DNA from: Cryomorphaceae bacterium | GTDB taxonomy: Bacteria; Bacteroidota; Bacteroidia; Flavobacteriales; Schleiferiaceae | Reading direction: 5' to 3' | Assembly: GCA_003566715.1 (NCBI GenBank) | Contig: PXCF01000135.1 | Location: 26,112-90,111 of the forward strand | DNA length: 64,000 nt | Part shown: piece by piece, positions 37,399-46,128 of the stretch | Numbering within the stretch: the first letter of the stretch is position 1 | Layout of the letters: each line of letters opens with the position of its first letter | Translations under genes and position numbers: made by a program | The notes under the pieces: generated by a model | What the model saw: only the letters and a program-made list of their open reading frames with translations | Told to the model about the DNA's origin: nothing | Databases searched by the model: none

Positions 37399-40068
37399 TT
37401 ATCTAAATAAAGAAATATGGCCACTAAACCGCATTTCTTCTTGTGGCTCCAGACCTCGGTATACTACTCTTGCTACAAAGAAGTATGTTCCTTCAGCCGC
37501 TGGCCGACCATTTCTCATGTCGTTGCCATCCCATCCTTCTTCAATAAACTGATCAGTCGATTTATTTTTATACATCAAATTCCCCCAACGATTAAAGATT
37601 TGTATCTCGATATGATTGATATCTCGCGGAGTTGGCACGGGTCTAAAAAAGTCATTCTCTCCATCGCCATTGGGGGAGAAAACATTAGGGAACTCAATGT
37701 CTGGACAAGCGGGAATGCAAAATTCTTCAGAAAAATCGCTTTCTCTCGGTATTTGAAGAGGGTCTATGGGGTTCACCTTAACCACTGTTACCCGATAGCA
37801 ACCACTGAATGGCTTTTGAAAGCCCGTGGCCTCCATATCGCGAATACCACTATATGTTGGAGATTCTGAATATTCATCGCTTTTCTTTTTCTTGTAATAA
37901 ATGTTGAAGCCTAATAATTCGTGATCGGGACAATCTGGGATATCATTAAAATCGAATGAAAAAATCAACTCAGGATCTGGACATTCAAAGTCATTGAATA
38001 CGATGGGCGGACAAGGTTTTGCTGTATCTAAAGCCAAACCACAAGCAATTTGCGATCTATTTTCTAGTCCTTCCGGTAACCCACTGGCGTCAAAATATCC
38101 GAGTGTAAGTAGATAATAGCAGTACTCTTCGCCATTGACCAACCCGGTATCTACATAAAACCCTTCCGTAGAGAAACCGATGGAGTCAAAGTTACCACTT
38201 AATTGTGGTGATTCTCGGAAAACAACGATGGTGTCATTTCTCCACGGTCCATGAAATTGATAGGTCAAGGTGATTTGACCGTTACTGCCACGTGTTTGCA
38301 AAAATGGTTGTGTAGCGGGCACCGATTCACCCAATTTGGTTTCGGATGGCATCAATAGTAAGTCTACTCGATAATTATAAATACTATCTCGTGTATTTAA
38401 CCCCTCGTCGACAAAGGTCGTATCTGTAAGTTCATCTTTGGTTTCAATTAAGCTGAAGTTTTCTCCATCACCTCCAGTACCACGATAAAGCTCATAGCGA
38501 TATGGTGGAGGAAATAATACGGTATCTAGGTCGTAAGGTCGGGTCCAAGCAACATTGATCACACCATCGATGGTATCCGTTACTTCCACGTCTGCATTGG
38601 TAAGAACCGGAAGTGTTTTAGGCAACTCCGCACAGACTTCATCAGAAGCAATACTTTCTGCACCGTCTGGGTACACGGCTACTATGCGGTAGCAATAAAC
38701 GATGCCTACTTTTTCTGCGTCTTCGTCGCTGTAAAAAGTGTTATTGATACCATTTAACTCGGCAATTTTTTCAAACAACCCACCAGGCACACCGGTTTCG
38801 CATTGTCCGGGATCCCACCCTGAAGGCCCTTCCCTACGGTAAATATCGTATCTAACGGCCCCGTCACAGCGGGGAGATTGCCACGTAAGCTCTACGCCTA
38901 AGGCAGTACCAAAAGCATCCGGATTTCTAGGAGGAGGAGAGATTACTTGGATTTGTACCGTTTGGTACCCAGTTAACGCCGGTCTTCTGAGTGGCGGCGG
39001 ATTGTCTTGAGAACGAAGATAAACAAAATAATTTTGTTGTCTGATGTGGTTACAAGCCGTTCGCCAATTAAAGCGCCTGGTGATTGACCCAACCCCGTTG
39101 ATATTGCCACTTAAAAAAGCTGGTGTATCTACTTCAAAAGGACCTCCTTCAGCGCGCAAATCAAGTGGATCATTGTTGGGGTCAATGGCCATTATATCGA
39201 AAATTAACGTATCACCGGCTACAACACAAAATGGACCTATAGGTGGAATTTCCGGCGGATCATTGTCACAATCGCCCATGATGGTTACCTGTAAGTCTCG
39301 GGTGACACGACTTAACAGTGCCCATACGCCAGATGACGACTTACGGTATTCGAGAATTTCAATGGCAAAATTAAACTGACCTTGAATCTGCGGTACATCC
39401 CAAATTAAGTCGCCGGTAATGCTATCTATGGTAACCGGGTCCTGCACAAAAGACGGATCATACGTAGAGCCAAATGGTGTGCCGTTGACTCCACGAACAT
39501 CAACCAGTCGATAGGCCAAGGAATCACCATCTGCATCAAAAGCTGCTGGGTTGTGAACAAACAGTTTGCCCGCACACCCGTCATCAATAGGTGGGTTGAG
39601 TAATACAGGGCTGCTATTGGGTCCAAGAAACGGATCAATTATAATGGTTGTCTGTAAGTAAAAAACAACATTGACAGAATTGGGTATATTCGCGACACCT
39701 TGATTTCTATTGGGGTCTTGCATCGAAATGGTATACGTGCCTGAGGAAGGGTAACTATGCGTTCCTCTGTAAATATTCTTTTTTACATCATTGGCATTGG
39801 GTATAATTTCACCCATTCCTGCAGGTGCACAGCTTCCGGCTGTGTTTCCGTTGATTCTCGGAAGAAAACCAGATGTGTTGTCACCCCAAAACACTTCCAA
39901 CTCGCATCGATCGGCAGGACTGCTGTTTTTTGTATAGGTGGTAATGGTTACTTCATAATTGTTTCCCCCTAAATGTCGATAGGTTATTTCGCCCGCACGA
40001 TTGTGTGTGGCGTAACTCACTCTAAAAGTAAGCAAGAAGATACCAAATAATAAGATGAGTCTATTCAC
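37399..40068 (-). CDS. Secreted protein with Fn3-like regions and T9SS type B (gliding-motility CTD) sorting domain
   Basis: 889 aa; N-terminal 'ATHNRAGEITYRHLGGNNYEVTITTYTK', C-terminal 'IEFPNVFSPNGDGENDFFRPV...IQIFNRWGNLMYKNKS...GWDGNDMRNGRPAAEGTYFFVARV'. Confidence 0.93.
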   Translation of the reverse strand: MNRLILLFGIFLLTFRVSYATHNRAGEITYRHLGGNNYEVTITTYTKNSSPADRCELEVFWGDNTSGFLPRINGNTAGSCAPAGMGEIIPNANDVKKNIYRGTHSYPSSGTYTISMQDPNRNQGVANIPNSVNVVFYLQTTIIIDPFLGPNSSPVLLNPPIDDGCAGKLFVHNPAAFDADGDSLAYRLVDVRGVNGTPFGSTYDPSFVQDPVTIDSITGDLIWDVPQIQGQFNFAIEILEYRKSSSGVWALLSRVTRDLQVTIMGDCDNDPPEIPPIGPFCVVAGDTLIFDIMAIDPNNDPLDLRAEGGPFEVDTPAFLSGNINGVGSITRRFNWRTACNHIRQQNYFVYLRSQDNPPPLRRPALTGYQTVQIQVISPPPRNPDAFGTALGVELTWQSPRCDGAVRYDIYRREGPSGWDPGQCETGVPGGLFEKIAELNGINNTFYSDEDAEKVGIVYCYRIVAVYPDGAESIASDEVCAELPKTLPVLTNADVEVTDTIDGVINVAWTRPYDLDTVLFPPPYRYELYRGTGGDGENFSLIETKDELTDTTFVDEGLNTRDSIYNYRVDLLLMPSETKLGESVPATQPFLQTRGSNGQITLTYQFHGPWRNDTIVVFRESPQLSGNFDSIGFSTEGFYVDTGLVNGEEYCYYLLTLGYFDASGLPEGLENRSQIACGLALDTAKPCPPIVFNDFECPDPELIFSFDFNDIPDCPDHELLGFNIYYKKKKSDEYSESPTYSGIRDMEATGFQKPFSGCYRVTVVKVNPIDPLQIPRESDFSEEFCIPACPDIEFPNVFSPNGDGENDFFRPVPTPRDINHIEIQIFNRWGNLMYKNKSTDQFIEEGWDGNDMRNGRPAAEGTYFFVARVVYRGLEPQEEMRFSGHISLFR

Positions 40069-40272
40069 AAAAATAACCTATTGCTAAGCGTTGCCTATTT
40101 TTTATAAATGGCTATAAAACTACAACAAACATTCGATTTATGGCAGTTAAATTTATGGGTTAATGACTACAAAACCCGCGCCGTTTTTGTTTAAAATGAA
40201 AATCTTTATTTTACGATTTGTCTGCTAACAGCAAATAACCAATCAATACACTATATTTACACGCCAAAACCA

Positions 40273-40581
40273 ATGACCATGAAAAGAATAATTCACCTGT
40301 CACTTGCACCCTTTACCGTCATTCCCTTAATATTCACCATTGTTTTTATCATAAACTTGTTTTCCTTTCCCGATCTTTGGATCCCTTTAGAAACAATGTT
40401 TGCCTGGGTTTTGTATGTTGTCTTAATGATGATCGGACTTATTTCTTACTTCGTCGTACACATATTTTATACCGACCGTATACGCAGTGATAAAAAAACA
40501 CTTTGGACGATCCTCCTCTTTTTTGGACACGTAGTTGCGATACCCATTTATTGGTTTTTGTTTGTCGTAAATGATGAATAA
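40273..40581 (+). CDS. Small membrane protein, hypothetical
   Basis: 102 aa, about 3 predicted TM segments. Confidence 0.6.
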   Translation: MTMKRIIHLSLAPFTVIPLIFTIVFIINLFSFPDLWIPLETMFAWVLYVVLMMIGLISYFVVHIFYTDRIRSDKKTLWTILLFFGHVVAIPIYWFLFVVNDE

Positions 40582-40645
40582 ACCAGTAGCCACTTCTTCA
40601 ACACCAAACCGGCTTCTACCACCATTCTTTTTTAACTGATTACGC

Positions 40646-40715
40646 CAAACTAAATACCCCAAACTGAATACTCCAAACTAAATACTCCAAACAAAATACC
40701 CCAAACTAAATACAA
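40646..40715. repeat. 14-bp tandem repeat, 5 copies
   Basis: Unit CAAACTAAATACYC: CAAACTAAATACCC/CAAACTGAATACTC/CAAACTAAATACTC/CAAACAAAATACCC/CAAACTAAATACAA. Confidence 0.95.
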
Positions 40716-40719
40716 AAAA

Positions 40720-41409
40720 CTACCCCCCACCTAATCTATTGACCAAAATCTCCATCCCTTTCACCGCTCTTTCCTTGATTACCTCCACAAAAAACGGCAG
40801 CCCCATTGGCATTTCAGCAGCAGGATCGATGCAATAAACCCTACAATTAGATGGCGCATAGTTGATTAAGCCGGCAGCAGGATAAACCTGTAGAGAGGTA
40901 CCAACAATAATCATAATATCAGCTTCTGATATAATGGGAATGGCTTCTTCTATAGCGGGGACAGCTTCTCCAAACCAGACGACATGGGGTCTTAATTGAG
41001 AGCCGTCGGGAGCCAATTCGCCGAGAACAATGTCTTGGCCATATAGGTCAACAATTAAATTGGGATTGGTGGAACTCCTCCCCTTATCGAGCTCTCCATG
41101 AAGGTGTAATACCTTTTTTGAACCCGCACGTTCGTGTAAATTATCCACGTTCTGAGTGACTACATGTACGTCGTAATGACTTTGTAATTTGGCAATGGAC
41201 TCATGAGCGCCATTGGGCTCTACCTCGTACATCTGTCTTCTTCTGGCATTGTAAAAATCCAAAACAAGCGAAGGATTTACAGCAAAGGCTTCAGGTGTAG
41301 CCACTTCGTAAACGTTGTGATTTTCCCACAAACCACCGTTGTCACGAAAGGTCTTAACCCCACTTTCTGCGCTGATACCTGAGCCGGTAAAAAAAACCAT
41401 TTTTTTCAT
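40720..41409 (-). CDS. SIR2 family NAD-dependent protein deacylase (CobB-like, zinc cysteines absent)
   Basis: 229 aa; 'FFTGSGISAESGVKTFRD', 'VVTQNVDNLHERAGS', 'LHLHGEL', 'LRPHVVWFGEAVP'. Confidence 0.94.
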   Translation of the reverse strand: MKKMVFFTGSGISAESGVKTFRDNGGLWENHNVYEVATPEAFAVNPSLVLDFYNARRRQMYEVEPNGAHESIAKLQSHYDVHVVTQNVDNLHERAGSKKVLHLHGELDKGRSSTNPNLIVDLYGQDIVLGELAPDGSQLRPHVVWFGEAVPAIEEAIPIISEADIMIIVGTSLQVYPAAGLINYAPSNCRVYCIDPAAEMPMGLPFFVEVIKERAVKGMEILVNRLGGG

Positions 41410-41480
41410 ATGGTTGAATATTTCAAATGATGTCTGTTCACAACAACCGACCTTTACGATAGAACCAACAAATATGCCCC

Positions 41481-42812
41481 CTATAGACTTTCGTTAAAAT
41501 GAATACCATATTCTGACAATCGTTTTAACATGGGCTCATAAATCTCTTTGGTTACCGGAAGACGCACACCTGTTTGTTTGATTTTACCCGACAACATCAG
41601 CTCAGCGCCTAACGCTAGAGGCAGGCCTACGGTATCCGACATGGCGGTTTCCTTAGCCGATTTCCCTTCGTATACCATGGAGCTTTTTAACGTGTGGTGT
41701 TGGCTATCTAACTTGTATTCGACCTTGTGGAACATCACAATCATGTCGCGATCATCAGGTTTCATACGCCATTTTTTCATCAAAAGATGCTCGAGCAATT
41801 GCGCGGGGGTTCCTCTATTCAAGCCTATGGCTTCCTCGGAAAATAGACCAATCCACTCCAACTTCTCCATCAAATCGGAATCTTGCGGGATATTGAGATA
41901 GTGCATCAGTTTGAGCTCGATGCTGTCACTGGGATGGAAGGCCAAAAACATATTGACAAACTGACGGTGCGAAAGATTTTGTGTATCATCGATGTAGTAG
42001 GTATCGTCGGTCATGCCTAGTTTGACAAAGACATCCCATGCTCTACAAAAACCGGGACGGCGCAGGGTGCCACGAAAAATGGTAGGAACATCTTGCAAAC
42101 CATATGTGCTTCTATACCGAAGAGAATCGCGATTGGGATATCCTTCAAAGCGTCCATAATCAGGAATATTCATAAACTCAGTCCGACGAAAAAGCTGGTG
42201 ATACGGGATGTATTTATAGCGTCCTTCTTGACGAAACTTAACCGCTCCCCCAGATCCTGCCAAAACCACGTTTCTGGGGTTCCAACTGAAAATGTATTGC
42301 CAAGGGTTGTCCTCCAAACCAGGCGCAGGTAAGCCGCCGGTGAAAGACTCAAACCCCAAAATATCTGCGCCCTTATCCCTTAGGTCATTCAACATTTTCA
42401 TAGCAGATAAATGATCAATCCCCGGATCCACCCCCATTTCGTTGAGAAATAACAGTCCCTTGCGTTCGACCTCCGCATTTAATGCCTGCATCTCTTCCGA
42501 TACGTAAGAGGCCGTGAGCATGTTTACCCCAAAGGTCAAACAATCCTTGGCTATCACTACGTGCAAGTGCGCCGGAACCATAGAAACAACCAAGTCGGCG
42601 CGCTGAATAAGCTGCTGTCGAAGCCCATCATCATCAAGTGAAAAAACAACCGACTCGGTTCGATGATGCCCGGCTTTTTTTTCTGAGAGCAATGATTCAT
42701 CTCTATCGGCAATGATTAATGACCAATCATTTTTTTCACTTTTTTCTTGAATGTATCTTATAAAACGTGTCGCCGATCTTCCGGCGCCAAAAAGGACTAT
42801 CGTTTGAGACAT
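41481..42812 (-). CDS. Saccharopine dehydrogenase family protein
   Basis: Start at MSQTIVLFGAGRSATRFIRY (42812); 'NEMGVDPGIDHLSAMKM', 'FESFTGGLPAPGLEDNPWQYIFSWNPRNVVLAG'. Confidence 0.92.
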   Translation of the reverse strand: MSQTIVLFGAGRSATRFIRYIQEKSEKNDWSLIIADRDESLLSEKKAGHHRTESVVFSLDDDGLRQQLIQRADLVVSMVPAHLHVVIAKDCLTFGVNMLTASYVSEEMQALNAEVERKGLLFLNEMGVDPGIDHLSAMKMLNDLRDKGADILGFESFTGGLPAPGLEDNPWQYIFSWNPRNVVLAGSGGAVKFRQEGRYKYIPYHQLFRRTEFMNIPDYGRFEGYPNRDSLRYRSTYGLQDVPTIFRGTLRRPGFCRAWDVFVKLGMTDDTYYIDDTQNLSHRQFVNMFLAFHPSDSIELKLMHYLNIPQDSDLMEKLEWIGLFSEEAIGLNRGTPAQLLEHLLMKKWRMKPDDRDMIVMFHKVEYKLDSQHHTLKSSMVYEGKSAKETAMSDTVGLPLALGAELMLSGKIKQTGVRLPVTKEIYEPMLKRLSEYGIHFNESL

Positions 42813-42928
42813 ATTTTCGTTAAATTTTGGAGCGAAAATAGAACACCTTAAAACGCCCACAAAGGCATTTGACTATTTAAACAAAATTTTACTTCCTTAT
42901 AGTCGCACAAGGTATCTATTTTTGCAGC

Positions 42929-43783
42929 GTGAAATATCTACCCTTTTACATATTCATTCTTGTCCCTTTTATAGTGATGGGACAAAGAACAGTGGTGGTT
43001 TTTAGCCACGACACACTGCCTTTTCAATACGGCGACCACCCCACAGTCAACAGGTTGAAAATTGAAGGCGTCCCGGACTCAACAGTGAATATTGTTATGG
43101 ACATCAACGGGCGACAACAAGTAGTGAAGACCCTTCCTTACGGACAAAAGACTTTGGTTTACGAATTGCGACCGGGAAATCGGGGACAAATGGGTATGTG
43201 GTATCGAGGAGATCAAAGCCGCCCTGTTGACTTGACTGTTTCTTTTGAAAAAATTGATCGGTTGCTGGTGGCCGACGTAGAGAATGAAGATGAGCATACA
43301 TATGATGAGCAAGATACTGTTTTGCAGCCAGATTTTGTTGCCCTTACCCCCCCATCACAAACAATAGATAGAGACATAGAAAACATAACCGTAAGAGCAG
43401 AAGATACATTACTTCCCATTGTCAATCAGGACACTTCAACAGCAGAAACCCGTATGGAAGTAGAAACACACGCGGACACCTTACCCTCAAAAACAGACAA
43501 ACAATTAGCAGAGGAAGCCGTTGATATTTGGACTGCAGTTAAAGAAGCCTCTTTTGAGTTTGACAGGGTTCGGTTGTTGCGCAATTACTTCGTTGAACAA
43601 GGATGTTCCAAAGATGATGTATTTCGCGCGTTGAAACATTTGCGTTACGACCCATCCAGACTTGAACTTTGTCGCTACCTCGTCGATATTTGCAAAAGTG
43701 AGTTAAAAGAATGGCAAGCTGATATAGCGGAAACATTCTTTGTTTACCCCCATTTTAGAAAAGAATTTAACGACATGCTATGA
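42929..43783 (+). CDS. DUF4476 domain secreted protein
   Basis: 284 aa; C-terminal 'FEFDRVRLLRNYFVEQGCSKDDVFRALKHLRYDPSRLELCRYL'; GTG start with TATTTTTG immediately upstream. Confidence 0.75.
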   Translation: MKYLPFYIFILVPFIVMGQRTVVVFSHDTLPFQYGDHPTVNRLKIEGVPDSTVNIVMDINGRQQVVKTLPYGQKTLVYELRPGNRGQMGMWYRGDQSRPVDLTVSFEKIDRLLVADVENEDEHTYDEQDTVLQPDFVALTPPSQTIDRDIENITVRAEDTLLPIVNQDTSTAETRMEVETHADTLPSKTDKQLAEEAVDIWTAVKEASFEFDRVRLLRNYFVEQGCSKDDVFRALKHLRYDPSRLELCRYLVDICKSELKEWQADIAETFFVYPHFRKEFNDML

Positions 43784-44172
43784 CATCAATAAGACTAGGA
43801 ATTGCTCTAGCAGCCATTGGCGTTGCCCTCGGTGCTTTAGGTGCCCATGCACTCGCCAATGTACTCGAACCACCAGCGCTAACATCATACTTAACTGCGG
43901 TAAGATATCAAATATACCATGCATTTGCCCTTATTTTACTTGGACTTTACCACCTCCAAACCAAAGAAGCAATTAGGACACCCTATTTATTGATGTCCAT
44001 TGGTGTCGTGTTGTTTTCCGGCTCCATTTACGGTCTCACCTTGCTTCCAATGCTGGACATATCAGCCCGCTGGCTCGGGCCAATTACACCAATTGGAGGG
44101 CTGCTCCTCATTTTCGGTTGGATGACTTGGCTGTGGACAACTTTTAAAAAAAAGTCTGCTTTGGGTGATTAA
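43780..44172 (+). CDS. DUF423 family membrane protein (YgdD-like)
   Basis: 130 aa; 'GIALAAIGVALGALGAHAL', 'YQIYHAFALILLGL', 'FSGSIYGLTL'. Confidence 0.92.
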   Translation: MTSIRLGIALAAIGVALGALGAHALANVLEPPALTSYLTAVRYQIYHAFALILLGLYHLQTKEAIRTPYLLMSIGVVLFSGSIYGLTLLPMLDISARWLGPITPIGGLLLIFGWMTWLWTTFKKKSALGD

Positions 44173-44180
44173 TCACAAAG

Positions 44181-44207
44181 CGAAACGTTTCGTATTACCT
44201 ACCTTTG
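44181..44207 (+). promoter_or_regulatory. pckA upstream region: palindrome CGAAACGTTTCG and TACCTTTG -7 element
   Basis: CGAAACGTTTCG 44181-44192; TACCTTTG 44200-44207. Confidence 0.45.
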
Positions 44208-44237
44208 CAAACAGATTCAAAACCAATATTAATACTC

Positions 44238-45842
44238 ATGAACGAATCACAAAAGTCCTATTTGGAGCAACTTGGAATTGTGGGCGCTAAAGCCCACTGG
44301 AACCTAAGTCCTGAAGCACTTTCTAAAGCTGCTGTAGACGGGGGAATGGCTAAAGTTGCAGACAATGGAGCCATTGCAGTAAGTACTGGTGAGTTTACCG
44401 GTAGATCACCTAAAGATCGTTTCATTGTAGAAGATGAAAAAACCAATGATCAAGTTTGGTGGGGAGACATCAACGTCGGGTTTCCGGCTGATAAATTTGA
44501 CAAGCTTCAAGAAAAGATGGTCAACTATCTTAGCGGTAAAGAACTTTATGTTCGCGATGCTTATGTATGTGCCCACGAAGACTACCGACTTAATGTTCGC
44601 GTGATAAACGAATTTCCTTGGAGCAACCAATTTGCATACAACATGTTTTTACGTCCGGAAGAAAGCGAGCTGGACAATTTTAAAAGTGACTGGTTGATTA
44701 TTAATGCTCCAAGCTTTAAAGCAGACCCATCTGTTGATGGCACACGTCAACATAACTTTGCCATTTTGAATTTCACCAAAAAGACCATTATTATTGGTGG
44801 TACTGCTTACACCGGTGAAATTAAAAAAGGTGTTTTCTCTGCCCTTAACTTCATTTTGCCTACGGAGAAAAACACCCTGCCAATGCACTGCTCTGCCAAT
44901 GTAGGCGAAGATGGCGACACAGCTTTGTTCTTCGGTCTTTCAGGCACGGGTAAAACTACGCTTTCCGCCGATCCAAAGAGAAAGCTCATTGGTGACGACG
45001 AGCACGGTTGGACACCCAAAAACGAAATCTTCAACTTTGAAGGTGGCTGCTATGCTAAGGTCATTGACCTCAGTGAAGAAAAAGAACCGGACATCTATCG
45101 AGCCATAAAGCCTGGTGCTATTTTGGAGAACGTCGTGTTTAAAGATGGCTCCAACGAAGTGGACTACGAGGACAGCACCATCACGGAAAACACCCGTGTG
45201 AGCTATCCCATTCATCACATTGACAACATTCAGGTGCCTTCAATGGGCAATAACCCCAAGAACGTATTCTTTTTGACGTGTGACGCATATGGTGTTATCC
45301 CACCAATTAGTAAACTAACACCTGGTCAGGCTGCATTCCACTTCATCTCCGGTTATACCGCTAAAGTGGCCGGTACGGAAGCAGGCATTACCGAGCCGGT
45401 AACCGCCTTCTCTGCATGCTTTGGTGCACCATTTATGCCATTGCACCCCACACGTTATGCAGAGATGCTCAGCAGAAAAATGAAAGATGTAGGCACCAAT
45501 GTCTGGTTGGTCAACACCGGTTGGTCTGGTGGCCCCTACGGCGTAGGAAGACGCATGAAGCTCAAGTACACGCGCGCAATGATCACTGCCATACTCAGCG
45601 GAGAGTTGAATGATGTCGAGTTCAAGGCACATAATGTATTTGGCGTTTTGGTGCCACAGAGCTGTCCTAATGTACCCGACGAAGTTCTCAATCCACGCAA
45701 TACGTGGGCAGACAAAAATGCCTACGACGAAACAGTCGCTGAGTTGGCGAAGAAATTCAATAAGAACTTTGAAAAATTTGCCTCTCAAGCCAGTCAGGAA
45801 ATTCTAGATGGTGCGCCTAAAGTTTCTGCCGAAGTTAAATAA
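44238..45842 (+). CDS. pckA: Phosphoenolpyruvate carboxykinase (ATP)
   Basis: 'STGEFTGRSPKDRFIVEDE', 'FFGLSGTGKTTLSADPKRKLIGDDEHGW', 'NTGWSGGPYGVGRRMKLKYTRAMI'; start at ATG 44238. Confidence 0.98.
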   Translation: MNESQKSYLEQLGIVGAKAHWNLSPEALSKAAVDGGMAKVADNGAIAVSTGEFTGRSPKDRFIVEDEKTNDQVWWGDINVGFPADKFDKLQEKMVNYLSGKELYVRDAYVCAHEDYRLNVRVINEFPWSNQFAYNMFLRPEESELDNFKSDWLIINAPSFKADPSVDGTRQHNFAILNFTKKTIIIGGTAYTGEIKKGVFSALNFILPTEKNTLPMHCSANVGEDGDTALFFGLSGTGKTTLSADPKRKLIGDDEHGWTPKNEIFNFEGGCYAKVIDLSEEKEPDIYRAIKPGAILENVVFKDGSNEVDYEDSTITENTRVSYPIHHIDNIQVPSMGNNPKNVFFLTCDAYGVIPPISKLTPGQAAFHFISGYTAKVAGTEAGITEPVTAFSACFGAPFMPLHPTRYAEMLSRKMKDVGTNVWLVNTGWSGGPYGVGRRMKLKYTRAMITAILSGELNDVEFKAHNVFGVLVPQSCPNVPDEVLNPRNTWADKNAYDETVAELAKKFNKNFEKFASQASQEILDGAPKVSAEVK

Positions 45843-45884
45843 TTTCGCCGATATATGTAGCCCATACATTAGATGCCTTTAATC

Positions 45885-45925
45885 AAACCGCAGAATTCTG
45901 TACGGAATTCTGCGGTTTTTTTTTG
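45885..45925 (+). terminator. Intrinsic terminator after pckA
   Basis: AAACCGCAGAATTC-tgtacg-GAATTCTGCGGTTTTTTTTT, 14-bp perfect stem. Confidence 0.92.
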
Positions 45926-46128
45926 CGTATTTAGTTTTACATATCTGTTAAAATTATAGACTTCAAACGCATGCTATCAAGCGTAGGTGTTAACTTTTTG
46001 GCACAAACGAGGCAACAAAAATTATCTCTTTCTTAATTCGCCCTGCCCTTATTCATTTACTTGCTTTCTTCGGCCTTTCTTTGCACGCTGTAATGTATTT
46101 TTAGCGTTTTAAAACTTATGCTTGATTA

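Noticed and set aside
45315-45788. Minus-strand 157-aa ORF within pckA
   Set aside because: Antisense shadow of a highly conserved gene.
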